A stretch of DNA of 64,000 nucleotides from Polytrichum commune (GCA_950295325.1 OX485805.1:28819501-28883500), one strand, 5' to 3'. Counted from the stretch's first letter, positions 44,717-57,130 are shown. The notes: generated from the letters alone by a model not told the origin. Made by a program: numbers and translations.

Positions 44717-47700
44717 ATGGGAAGAAAAGGGGGTAATTCAACTAAGGCTACTCACAGTCGTTCAAAGCGAAATGTTGAGACATTTGAAAAGGCGGAGGTT
44801 GCTCCCATTAGGTTATTCTCATTAGGAGAGGAAGACACCTCTGTGGACAATGAAGAAATTCAGGTATGCTTTGGTTACATTACATTCAGTTTGAATTTAT
44901 TCAAATTTTATGAGTCCCCTGTATAGTTGGCTTGAAAGGAATCATTATGGCATGAGAGGCAGCTATCCTATGCATTCGAGTAATGATATCTTCGATGCTT
45001 TGTCGCATCATTGCAAGTTTGGTACCTAAACCTGGTCCTGGGCAGAGGCAGCAACAACGACGAAACACAACCTCGAGTGCATCTACTTCAGAGCACACTG
45101 GGCAGAAGGTCATTAAGTAGACTCAACGCAGCAGGGAGGGCGTTCATTGCGATGAGGACAGCTTGGGTCGAGGAGAAGCCAGCATGGAGACGGATGGCGA
45201 GTACTCCACCGAAGAGGTAAATAGTTACACCGAAACTGGTTGTTAGGTTTCAGTCTTAGAATTTGAGTGAGAGGGTTTCGGCACCGAAACTGATTTTGAG
45301 GGTAGAGTCTGAGTGAGAGGTTTTGGCCCCGAAACTGATTTTGAATGTAGAGTCTGAGTGTAAGGGTTTCGGCCCCGAAACTATTTTTGGGTGTAGAGTC
45401 TGAGTGTGAGGGTTTCGGCCCCGAAACTGTTTCTGAGTGTAGAGTTTGAGTGAGAGGGTTTCAGCCCCGAAACTATTTTTGGGTGTAGAGTCTGAGTGAG
45501 AGGGTTTCGGCCCCGAAACTGTTTTTGGATGTAGAGTCTGAGTTAGAGGGTTTCGGCCCCGAAACTGTTTTTGGGTGTAGAGTCTGAGTGAGAGGGTTTC
45601 TGCCCCGAAACTGTTTTTGAGTGTAGAGTCTGAGTGAGAGGGTTTCGGCCCCGAAACTGTTTTTGAGGGTAGAGTCTGAGTGTGAGGGTTTCGGCCCCGA
45701 AACTAATTGTTTCGGTCTGATTGTTTAGGTTTCAGAGAAGTGGAATTCTGCTGTTTCAGTGCCGAAATGAAATGTTCACATACTTGGAATGTAATTGTTC
45801 ACAGCTGACTTCTCAAAAATTTTGTGTTCCTGCAATCCTGCAATCTTAGGAACTAATGTTCGGGACCGAATGATAAGAAACCTCATCTTGCTTTGCAAAT
45901 GTTTGTGTTGATTTTCAAATGAACATGGTCAATATGTTGTTCAGCTAATAGCGTTTATGTGCACTGCCGAGCAAGTGATTCTTACTTTGTTGAAAATGTA
46001 TTGTCTGTATGGTAGGTACATGTTGCATCTTCGCCACCTGCGACACAAGTATCAGAAGGAACGCTGCCAGATTTGGAAATCCTAGAGGACGGGCCTGATG
46101 GAGAAGAAGAGTCACTTGGGGATGATGCTCACTTTCTGGGTGATGAGGATGAAATTCGGACTCGGCAGAAACTTAATTCGGTAGCCACGATCACAAGCTT
46201 GAGATTCCAACCCATCAGTTCCTCGCGATTTAGTATTCCGTTGTGCAGAATGCTGGCAATGCCAATGGTAAGGCCAACTCTGGCATCCGATCTTGCTAAG
46301 CTCGAGCAAGAATTTGTCCACGGATACAGGGAGGGCGCTTCAGTTTTTTATGTCACAACCACTAATGAAGACGGTAAGACAGAGGAAGTGATAGAAGCTG
46401 ATAAAGCTTCTTGGGGTCCTATTTGGAACGCCAAAAATGACGTTTTCAACACGTTTCTCCTTTCAGATTCACATTTGGCCCGCTTCACAAATTTGATGTT
46501 TTTGTGTGTGACGGAAACCATAGGCGTCAAACATGGTTAAATCACATTGAGAGACTTCACCGAACTGAGGTTTATTGGCATTATTTGGTGGACTCAATTC
46601 TCCTTGATACAAAGGGGAAAATTGGACTTGTTATGCAGGTTATGCATAACATCAACAAGTAAGTTCATTTTCTTTTGATATACAATCTTCCATATTAATT
46701 TCGACATGATTTCAAATTCTTTCCATTACAATATTCTAATATATTTTATTTCATTTTTGAATTTAGACATACAGAGGACTCTCACGTGAAGACCAACATT
46801 GTCCATACCCTGTTCAGGGTTCAGAAGTATGGTCTAATGTCAATTGACCAGTTCAATGACATTTTGAGTCCGGCTGACCTCAAAAGGTACAAGAAGTCAC
46901 AAAAAAACACGTGGTATTCGTTGCCATTAAATGTGTTTACAAATTTCACATTTCAGGTGATGTACTAGTTTTATTTCCTCATTTTTTTGTGAGTCATGGA
47001 ATAATCCGTCTGATTTTGTGAATCGCAACCGGGTGATTTTGTGAATCTCCAACCCTTGTTTCGGAGCCGAAACAAGGGATCAAACTCAAGTTCCTCATTT
47101 CGTTAGTTTCAATTTCTTCTCACCTTTTGGTTTCCGCATTTTTTTTCTCCCTTTGTGCAGCACGAACTGGGTCTCGGTGCGGACGATGGTGTACGGCAGC
47201 TTGTGGAGCAATTAGAAGGAGAAGTCTCCCTTGCTGACAAGGCGGCTGCGATGAAAGCCGCAGTTGAGAAGAAAGCTGTGGCACTTCGCATGAAGATGGG
47301 AAAACTGGTTGCTGTGTCGAACCCGAAGCATACCGACGGTTGGCTTCGTGAGGTACGTACCCTAAACCTTTGTCCATATCAATCTGTTCATCTTATCCTG
47401 AGAAGAGGACTGAGGAACTCACAAACCCTCTATCACACAGATTGAGCGACATTACACGTTAAACTCACTCTCACCGGAACTCAACTTAGAGAAGCTGCAG
47501 CTCGTTGCAACTTCTAGGGCGTCTCCGGCATTCAAAATAAAATGGCTAAAATACTTTAATTCATCTGCTTCGACTCGCGAGGCCCGCAGGCTACCTCCCA
47601 AGCCCATCAACGAAGAGAAATTGGCAAATTTCCTTGTAAAAGCATGTTTCTGGGCAGGAGTAAGTCCACTGATTCTATTGAATTTTCAATTAGTTGAGTT

Positions 47701-48051
47701 CCTCGTTGGCATGTCTTTTGCCTACCTCACATTCTTACTTTCATTAACGCAATCATGCATTTGTTGTCTTGCTTATGCAATTGGTCCAGCTGATGTTTTT
47801 TGTCTTGCTTGCCAGATTTCTGAGCAGGCCATTATTATTTTTGACGAGACCATGCGTCAAGACCGACTTCCTATCAACATGAGTGTTGCCAGTGAGCCGA
47901 TGTTGTTGCCTGCGTATATCGAAGATTGTCGCATGAAGTTATGGGACCATGCGTTCAGCACCTATTTCAGAGAACACGATTTCTTCAAAAAAAGTGACGA
48001 CTTTGTTGGATTTAATGGATCTGACCTAGTTGTCCACAGAGTTTTTTTTAG
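44717..48051 (+). CDS. ParB-like (DGNHRR) protein of element B, multi-exon, 3' end off window
   Basis: Supported exons: 44717-44863, 45121-45216 (or from about 45050 with an in-frame TAG at 45118), 46016 to about 46450, 46467-46658, 46767-46956, 47161-47352, 47441-47659 and 47816-48051. Junctions from 46467 onward are GT-AG and phase-consistent. The junction before 46467 needs a phase-2 donor I could not find, so a frameshift is possible there. Exon 46467 encodes KFDVFVCDGNHRRQTW, a DGNHR motif typical of ParB-fold proteins, then YWHYLV and MQVMHNINK, which align by eye with the DGQHS protein of element A. An upstream block RPTLASDLAKLEQEF also resembles A (RPDAELSTKIFQEF). Exon 47161 is Ala/Lys/Glu-rich and helical. 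The gene continues past the intron that contains element C. Confidence 0.5.
45236..45716 (+). repeat. Intronic array of ~45 bp units with GTTTCGGCCCCGAAAC
   Basis: About ten tandem units combine GTAGAGTCTGAGTGAGAGG with GTTTCGGCCCCGAAAC. The latter is an inverted repeat of 7 bp arms around a CC spacer. Single variants occur outside the array (TTTCAGTGCCGAAAT near 45758, TTTCGGAGCCGAAAC near 47060). The array lies in an intron of the element B gene. Confidence 0.9.
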
Positions 48052-48101
48052 GTACGTCTCAAATTTTGAAGTACTTTTCATTAATTTCAGTAATTGTTTC
48101 A

Positions 48102-48130
48102 CACTACAACAGATTGGGTATTTTGTGACT
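48102..48130 (+). repeat. Left terminal inverted repeat of element C
   Basis: CACTACAACAGATTGGGTAT then TTTGTGACT. It is identical in inverted form to 63915-63943, and the first TATGACTG motif follows within 10 bases. Confidence 0.95.
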
Positions 48131-48920
48131 GAAATTTATGACTGCCTTAAGTCATAAAATCCCAAAATATGACTGACGAGGCTCTGGATGAGGATGACGC
48201 GCGCGGTGACTGGGTCTAGTCATTACCGACGAGTCGCTTCGGACATGAGTCATATGAATATATACGGTTGTGGAGGCGTATAAAAGGACAGTTTCTACGA
48301 TCCCCACTGCACGTGGGGCATACCTTGACTAGTCTTGGAGTCAGTGCCCTTTTTTGACCTGCCCGGGCAAAAAAAATACCAAACCGACGTGGAATGTGAC
48401 TCCATGTGATCATGTTTTCTGCTGACGTGTAATATGACTTGCATGCGTCATAATTTTGCCGACGTGGCAGGCCACGTGGAATGTGACTGCTAGTTTTTTG
48501 ACTGCTTGTAGTCATGTTTTTTGGGGCGTTACTCACATTTTCTGCGGGGATGACATTGTTATATAACGTTCTGTAGTCATATTCTTAGTAACATGTTCTG
48601 CACAATATGACATGATGGAGTGATATTCGCGTAGATGGAGAGTCACATTGCGTAGTTCTTTGTGCGTTGTGATAACTGTATTGAGTTAGATTCGTATTAC
48701 TTGCAATTCTGAATGTCAGTCACATTTCGTGCCACATCCCAAGTAATGATGACACATTCAAGTCATGCGCTACATGACTGAGTCAAATAAGAAATTGAGC
48801 ACACAAATTGAGTACATAAATTTCAATAACTTGAACGACTTTATGTAGTCCATGTCTCCAAGCATATCCAAATGTGTTCATCTTTCCTACATGACCCCTA
48901 AATGCGTAAACTACCGAAAT

Positions 48921-51900
48921 CTAAGTGGCTTGTTGAGGTTCCAGCGGGATAGCCTTCAGTGCTTCCACTGGCCACTTGGTGATGGACTTCAGTGCATCGC
49001 CCAGACGCAACATCGGAGGATCGTCGTCGTTGTTGCCCTCGTACAGCAACACGGACTCTGCTCCTGGCTCAATCGAGGGCACGCAAACTGATACGTTGCC
49101 CTCCTCAATGAGGCGCCCGTGGAGTGAACCTCCTGCAAGGCTCACGATGATGCCTTGCGCCACTACGTTCGCCTTGGCCTTGTTCTCATCGTCCAGGTCA
49201 AACAATGCGACATTGGACCCCGTGGCCAACGGCAAGGGTGCGTCCTCCACCATCGCATTAGGCGTCTCCGACAATACGGCGGTGACCTCTTCTGCTTGTG
49301 TCTGCAGCAGAAAACGTAATTATCAACAATCAAAACAATCCGCGTGGAGTTACTGGAGCTTCAATACTCAATATATGACCTCACACTAGGCCATGATTGC
49401 ATAATATGATAGGACATACTCATATACCGCACCGTAGTCATTAGATATGACAACAATGAGTAATATAATTGCGACCTATAACTGAACATAGTCATATGAC
49501 TGGACACAGTCATATAACCCATGACTAGCCATAGTCATGTGACTGAACATAGTCATATTGCCTATGACTGACCATAGTCATATGACTGGACATAGTCATA
49601 TTAGAATGACCACAAAAAGTAACACATTCGCCTAAGGTCCTCATATTGCTTCGTGGAGTGACATACCTATGCGGACATGTGTTATCAGCATTTTCCTTGT
49701 TTACGATTGGAGTGAGAACCAAATAGAAACAAAAAATATCCAAGAGCAGCTTACCTGTGTCGATGAACCTACCAGGTTCGCAGGTACCGACGCTAGATGG
49801 ACCTCCTTGGTCAGATACGCCAAGCAATATTCAATGTCGGATTGCTTGCGGGCCAATCCTTCGAATGGCCCGCAAATTCTGCCCAGGAAGTCATCGTTGG
49901 GGTTTAGGGGATCCCAGCGCGGAAAGTTTAGGACATTTGAGGGGGGGGGAACGCGCCGTCGCCGTTGTATCCCAATCGACTTGGAGACACCGTGTTGAGC
50001 CGTGCGTGGGGTCCGGAATCATATCAAATAGATTGCAGAGGTCTCTTATTGGGTTCTGGAGGGGGTAAGTCCTCCCCCACAGAAAGCTCCATTGAGTTGT
50101 CGTTCCCGATGCAAGAAATGCGCCTACAACCTCTAGTACGTTCTGCTCTACGGGGGACCATATCCCGACATCAAAATTAGAGAACAACATCGACAAAAAC
50201 TTGTCGCAGTCGGTCCTTTTTTTGATTTTCACATTCAGGTCCTTTGCGTGGTGGATGACTAGATCCGGGCCCCACTCTCTCCTATCGTGCAGAGGTCTGA
50301 TATCGCAAAGAAGTCCTACAACATTCAACACTATAATTTTCCTACGCCCGGAGTCCGACACTCTTACCGAGGGGACCTTCGGGGGTAACGGCTGAATCTT
50401 CGGAGCATTGCCAGCCTTCTTCTTCTTCTTCTGTGGACTGCCTCCTTTATGTGCCCGTTTTGCCGGCCTCTTCGTCGCAGGCGCCTCATGGTCCTCGTCC
50501 TCCTGCAAGTCCACGGGTTGATCTTTACTCGCTCCAACCGTCATAACCTGGGAGGCCACGACCCAATAACACTCTAGCGTTAGAATATGACTCGGCCCTG
50601 TCATACACGACTGCTTGTGATAACCTCATGTCATGTTATATGACTGCTACTTGTCATGTTTATGACTGCATTGAGTCATATACTATGACCGCCTATAGTC
50701 GTATAACATGACTGCCTAGAGTCATGTGATATGATTGCCTTCAGTCATATCATGTGACATAGTCATATGACTGTCCAATGTTGAGGCCACATCAAAGATA
50801 CAAAGCTTGCACGTAAGTATAACTATCGGACAAGTATAATGTGCATATGACATGAATGCCAACCTCTTTCTGTCGAGCCATTGCACGCCGGGTAGGCCGT
50901 GCATCGTGTTCCGCCAATAGCTTCTCCGCTTCGCCCTTCCTCTTCTTGGCTATGGGTTTCTTCTTTTCAATGACGGGTTGGCAACCCATATCTGCTAGGG
51001 TGTTACGCAGGGGCTCCGATGCCGCGGTCGACCCAGTATGCCCGGATTCCGCCGACCTCCCAGTTGCCTGCATGTTCTAATGATCCACATGAGGCGTGTA
51101 TTAGTGAACGATCCTAATGCATGACATACAACATTGCTGAAGCAAATGTGTTCCATACATGTATTCGACTGGAGTACTAGAGGGTATACAGAATCAACCT
51201 TTTCGGCAGTTACTTGGATCACGTCGACTCCCGCTTCCGCCGTGGCTGGCGGTTCCATGTCCGTGGCCGTCATTCGCTTCTGCACCTCCAGCAGAAGCTG
51301 CTTCATCATAGCCTTCACATCTTCCATCTCCCCCTTCATGCTATCTTGGAAGTCGTGCAGCTCTGTCCGCGTAACAAAGAGGGCTCTATCTCCCGCTCTT
51401 GCATTTGGGAGTGGCCCTCTGGATGACGAGGACCGGCCCCGTCCTGATTTCCCGGGTGTCGCTAGCTCGGTTTCCACCTCCAGCTGCGTGGGGGGCCGCT
51501 CTAAATCTGCGGCCTGTGAAAGGAGCAACTGTGGATCCATGAAAAATACGTAAACATACTAAATATGACTATGGAAAGTCATATTACTAAGAATATGACT
51601 AGCTGAAGTCATATTACTCAACATATGACTAGGTGAAGTCATATGACTCACAATATGACTAGGTGAAGTCATATGTCTCTGAATATGACTATGTGAAGTC
51701 ATATTCAGGCAGCGTGTGACTATCTATGGTCATATGACTTCCGGTGTGACTATCTATGGTCATACGACTTCCGGTGTGACTATCTATGGTCATACGACTT
51801 CCGGTGTGATTATGTAAAGTGATATCATTCATTATATGACTTCAGGTTGTCACATATTTATGTTTGAATGACTTGCACACAAAATCACTTACCAGTCTAG

Positions 51901-54562
51901 AGCGCACCTCCCCTTCGGACCTTCCAGAATACGACAAGGTCTGCACGGTCTGCCGTGCGGCTTTCATGCGCGTGGCTTCCGCGATTTTGTCCGTCCGGGC
52001 AATTAACCTCTTGAAGTTGTCGACGTGCGCCTTCTTCACATACGGTGGGAGCGGGCCACAACTCTCTATGAGTTTCTTCATGTTCGACCTGCGAGTGCGC
52101 ATCTGCTGCCGCAAAATCTGGAAAAAAATAGCTTCAGGCACGTCTCCGAGTCCACCACGGTACTCGAACTGTGCGGCCATCTTGTCTTTAATTGCCAACA
52201 ACAAGGGCCGTGGGTGTGCCCTGAAGTTGTCGACGCTCCAGTCGAGGTCGCGAGAGTACCCGCGTAGTCGCGTCAGCCAGTCAGGCCTGTGTATCCCTGT
52301 CGGGCATCCGGCCTCGTCGACCTCGACCCACAAACGCTGACCACCACTGGAACTGTGCATCTCGTCACTCTTCTTCAAGGACCGCCTAAGGTTCTTCAAC
52401 TTCGACTGTCGAAGCCGCGCGCTTCCGTCGCCGCCTTCAACCTCTGCCGTCCGGCCAAGGCAACGCACCTTCTCCTGAAGTTCTGTCGGATCGGCTCCTT
52501 TTTGAGCCATACGCCGCAAAATGCTTACTTCCCGGAGCTCCAGCTCGTCAAGGAGCTCGTTACGATGCCCTACGCCTATGTCTGCCTCCTCGCTGTCCGC
52601 CGATGCTTTGTCGGCGTCCATCTCACAAGCCCGGAGAGTATCTTGCATGTCTTGGGACAGCAGGATATCCTCCTCCTCGACCGCCTTGCCCTTCTTTCCG
52701 CTAGATTGCAACGGCCATGACCTGGGTTCATTTGCATTACCCTACACACCCAGTCGTACAGTATGCTATATGAGACCGTGGAGTCACCCTACATGACTGT
52801 AGTAAGTTACATGATTGCATCGAGTCACACTACATGGCCGAGTGGAAGGATATGATTGCATAATATGACTGGACAAAGTCATATGACTACCTATAGTCAT
52901 ATTACATGACTGCACTAAGTATCATGTTCGGGGTCAGATTATGACCTCCTGGAGTGATATGCATATACGGACATATGTTATCAACATTTTTTCTATGTGT
53001 GTTTGGAATGAGACCCAAGTAACGCGAACGACTAAATGCGTTTCCAAGTGCAAGAAACTACGGAGATTTATGTTTTTACCTTCCGCCTCCTTGGTCTAGG
53101 CCGCTCGTCCTCGGAAGTCTCCTCTTCGTCCTCTTCGTCCTCGTCATCATCGAGGTCCGTTTCAGGAAGTTGTTTTTTTCCCTTCGCTCTAGTGGTCACA
53201 CCCCAGCCACCACCCTGCTCTACAGATGGGCCCGGCTCTCCCACAGGCACGCCACGGCTGCTCTCAAAAACACGCGCAACCTCATTCGAAGTCATTTCCA
53301 AAACCGGCAATTACATTGCCGGGAAACTAGCAATTGTGCGAAAAACTTCCACTTGCATGCCATCAGGCAGATTAGCTATTTTTGTTATCAAATTGACAAG
53401 TACATTGTTCATTTCGGCATTTTTGGTGGAAGTCGCGGGAACCACACTGTTCAGTACGAGCGTGAGTTATTAGACGGACATTACATCCCACAAAAATTGA
53501 AAGGTAAACGACTGCCAATGCTGTAACATGACTCAAATGAGTCATGTGGTCTCCACATTTTTTTGACTGGGAGGAGTCATAATCATGAAATTGTTCACAA
53601 CATGGATTGAGGATGGTTGAAAATAAAAATTGAAATTGAATGTTATGAATCTATTGCAGAGTTGACAACACATACACATTGTCAACACATACACCACACA
53701 TACATGTTGTCATAACATACACATACACATACACAACACATACACAACACATACACAACACATACACATTGTCAACACATAAAATTGAGTTTGAACCTTT
53801 GTGAATTCATCTTACGAAAGGAATATGTAACAAACACATACACGTGCTCTAGCTAGTAATAATTGAGTTCCAATGATTCAAACTTTCATTATCATCACGG
53901 GCACCAACCAATCATGCATGTGGGCAGCTTAGTTAGCCCTCGCTACATTGTTACTCAATATGACACCCGAAATATTTAGCCTATGCATTATGGTTTCAAT
54001 TCCCTTTCAAATTTGGTAACTCTGGACTGTTGGGTAGTATGGAATTATTCATTCATTATGTGATGTCAAACAAAAACATTGTTCATACACATGATCATAA
54101 ATGCACGATCATAGACAACCAATAGAAGCCACATATGATGCACAACAACATGGATGTTCGAAGAAGTTACAATATGTTTAGGACTGGGAAGACTCACACT
54201 CACAAAAATGTGACTGGACTGTGTCATACAGACCTTAAAGTATGACTACAAGAAGTCATAATATTCTGAATTATGACTACAGAGAGTCATAATACTATGA
54301 ACTATGACTGCAAACAGTCATGTCTTCAGCAAGTTGTATGCAATTTATGACTACAAAGATTCATAAAAGTTTCAAACTTCATAAGCAAAGCTAGCGGTAG
54401 CAGGTCCGTTGTATTAGGGTTTGGGGTTACATACCCGGGGTCCTCAGGCCTCTTGAAATGAGAGGTCCCAATTGGTGTCAGACCGAGTTCCCTCAGCTTC
54501 TGGTTGTTGGCCTCGATGTTTTTCTTCCGTATCCTCTCATACTCCGGAATTTCTTCCTCCAT
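48921..54562 (-). CDS. TNPA-like protein with degenerate HAD domain (element C), disrupted
   Basis: Seven leftward exons fit GT-AG borders and phases: 54562-54435, 53446-53080, 52741-51893, 51513-51199, 51067-50864, 50547-49755 and 49301-48921. Two lesions break it: TAA at 53313-53311, and a run of nine C (minus strand, 49941-49949) where eight would keep frame. The exon's length (793) is one over a multiple of three, which supports a one-base insertion. Exon 1 has the EYERIRKKNIEAN helix seen in plant CACTA accessory proteins. Exon 3 resembles plant En/Spm accessory transposase (WVEVDEAG through RSEGEVRSRL). Exon 4 is coiled-coil and exon 5 basic. Exon 6 has an FCP1-like HAD domain whose motif I reads LNVVGLL, both catalytic Asp lost. 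Exon 7 (GNVSVCVPSI...SITKWP) matches the TNPA-type C-terminal domain. TNPA-like proteins bind subterminal motifs and bring element ends together. Confidence 0.75.
51555..51835. repeat. Intronic array of TATGACT/AGTCATA units
   Basis: Units of about 37 bases alternate TATGACTAGGTGAAGTCATA with variants, then TGACTATCTATGGTCATACG repeats. Comparable clusters occur at 48100-48800, 49400-49620, 50580-50780, 52790-52930, 54200-54365 and 62230-62370. All of these fall outside the coding exons. Confidence 0.9.
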
Positions 54563-55619
54563 GATTCTGCAAAACCATAATCCACATTAGTGTTCACTAG
54601 AATACAAACAGGTTGTATACATTTTTAATGTTTGTTTTGTATTCCCTACCAGTCCTCATCAATTTTTTGTGGATGCTACAGGTTAGCGGATAAGGGATTG
54701 AACAACCAGCTCCTCTACAACAAATGCCAAGGGAGTTGCGAATATAGGTGAGGTCAACTTTCTCCACAGGTATTCGATTGTGTGTGCGGGGTTTTAGCAT
54801 GATATTTAGGTGTTTGACTAAGATAAGTGACCGGATTAGAATAACTTTCATTCGTGACATGTAGAATAATACATTGAGACCCGATTTTGTGTCCGAAATA
54901 GGGTTCATCATTTTTCAATTTAGATGTCGTCTTTCAAAGCACAAGTTTTGAAGTTTTTGAAGTATTATGAAATACTTAAACTAAAATTACTCTCCTTGGA
55001 GATGGGAGAGTGCACAACCTTGGAGGGTGAGTGGAAGTGGTGGAGAGAGGGAAAACCCTGAAAAGTTTAGGAGAGAGGTCTGCCTCTGAAAACCCTGCTG
55101 CCACATTACCTGCACAAATAACATCAAATGTGGTGCCGAGGTGCACCCACCACCGAAGTCGGGGGGTGGAGGAAGCTGCACCCACCAGCCAGCAGCTCCG
55201 ACACCGAATCTGGTGTCTATTTAAACTCAAAAATGGCCAATGTATACCTGTCTCCCGAAACCCACCTGCTGCCGCAAAATCCACTCCCTCTCTCGAAACC
55301 CACTCCCTCTCGGCACCCACCACCCACCACCCACCACCTCACACAACCAGCTCTCTAGATACATGCACACCACCCACCACCTCACCCAACACAACTCTCA
55401 CAAAACCCTCTCACCCACCACCTCACCTGAATGAGCCAAATGTATTGAGGCTGCGGAGATTTCGAGGCAGGTGCCGAATCCTTCGAGTCTGCCACCGAAA
55501 TCCAAAGAGTCTGCCACCCTAAACCACATCAAATTTCGCGATCCCTAAACCATGTCTTCGAGCCTGAATCTGCCTCTCACCTGAATCTGCTATAAATTAA
55601 ATCTGAATCCTCAAAGTTG

Positions 55620-55884
55620 TGACAGATGAGGGAGGAGGAGAGCGAGGGGATGGAGGGCGGGGGAGGGAGGGAGGTCGGGGGAGGAGGAGAGCGAGGGATG
55701 GAGGGCGGGGGAGGGATGGGGGGCGGGGGAGGGTAGGAGGCACGAGTGAGGAGGAGAGCGAGGGATGGAGGGCGGGGGAGGGTAGGAGGCACGAGTGAGG
55801 GACTGCGGCTGAGGGAGCGCGTGCGGGGGAGGGGACGAGGAGGGCGAGGCTGGACAGGGAGGGAGGGATGGACAGAGAGAGAGG

Positions 55885-55922
<38 letters not shown>

Positions 55923-56060
55923 GAGGGGGAGGGAGGGACAGAGAGAGAGGGAGGGAGAGAGAGAGAGAGAGAGAGAGGGGGAGGGGGAGGGAGGGAGGGA
56001 GGGAGGGAGAGAGAGGGAGGGAGAGAGAGAGAGAGAGAGAGGGAGGGAGAGATAAATTAT
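55620..56060 (+). repeat. Purine low-complexity tract (GGGAGGGAGAGAGA)
   Basis: About 440 bases of GAGGGAGG and GAGA units. Arg/Glu/Gly-rich reading frames through it are artefacts. On the minus strand it is a CT-rich tract upstream of the TNPA-like gene, parallel to the CT-rich tract upstream of the ParB-like gene in element A. Confidence 0.9.
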
Positions 56061-56217
56061 AAAAATAGACCTCTTTAAAATAGATCAGAAACTTTAATTT
56101 GCACGTAAATAGTGAAATTTTACATTTTTTTATAGTAACAAATATTGGGCTATGAAAAAGTCATCAAACATTGTCGTGGACGGATGAGTTCATCCATCAA
56201 CCAAATTAAAGCCCAAC

Positions 56218-56365
56218 ATTCTCTTTACTTTTACATCCTCAACATTCTCTTTACTTTTACATTCTCAACATTTGAAATTACTTTTACATTCTCAACATTT
56301 GAAATTACTTTTACATTCTCAACATTCGAAATTACTTTTACATTCTCAACATTCGAAATTACTTT
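56218..56365 (+). repeat. 27 bp minisatellite, about 5 units
   Basis: TTACTTTTACATTCTCAACA plus TTTGAAA (or TTCGAAA) repeats head to tail about five times. Confidence 0.9.
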
Positions 56366-56892
56366 TACCAAAAAAGTATATATGGGCTTCATGACACTTA
56401 CTTCATTATCCATGTGATCTTTTATACCAATATAAGTTTATAAGGCATGAACTTGACGAGGGATTCGTGGTGTCTATGTAAACTCATCCATTATGAAATT
56501 GACATCAAATTACACATCAAAGTCCCTAAATTAATCTTATGGAGTCTAGTTGGAATAAATCGACCCTCAACCTTAACGGGGACCTTTTTTAAACTAAATC
56601 CCCTTCATCCACATTGGATGACTTGACATTATGCGGACATAATAGTGGTCAATTATAACTTAATATAATACCTATTCACCCTTTGAGATTGTATTTGGTA
56701 CCTTCTTAATATTCAAGTGTTTTGTTAACAAATGAAACCCATCCTTCAGGTCGGTGTTCATTGAGTCTGCTTTGCACTTCTAGGACGAGTTTTCATTTAG
56801 GAGCGAAAAGAACTGTTGATGTTGAAATGGTCCCTTGGTACCACCTTTTCTAAGTATGTAAGGTAGATGGGCTTAAGTTGAGTCCTTCTTTA

Positions 56893-57130
56893 ATCGGACC
56901 CCTAGATATGATTGATAATTGGTTCGGTGAGGATCATCAAAAAGAAAATATCATAAAGACATATGTTTAGAAAAGATTGGAATACGTCTTCAAAATTCAA
57001 AGAACTACTCTACATTGAACAATGAACACAATTGGGAGAACCCGCGTATTTAGTTAAGAAATCAACAAATGTTATGCATTTCTCATGACTATAATTAAAT
57101 CAAATGAAAGTAATGCTTGGTGTTTGCTCG
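56893..57130 (+). repeat. Dispersed repeat family, copy 4 (inside element C)
   Basis: Aligns by eye with 10385-10600: GGTGAGGATCA, ACATATGTTTAGAAAAGATT, AACAATGAACACAATTGGGA, GAAATCAACAAATG and TAATTAAATCAAA occur in the same order. Its presence inside element C implies that element C has itself taken an insertion, or carries captured host DNA. Confidence 0.6.

Noticed and set aside
55746-56078. Arg/Glu-rich frames in the GGGAGAGA tract
   Set aside because: They are low-complexity artefacts.
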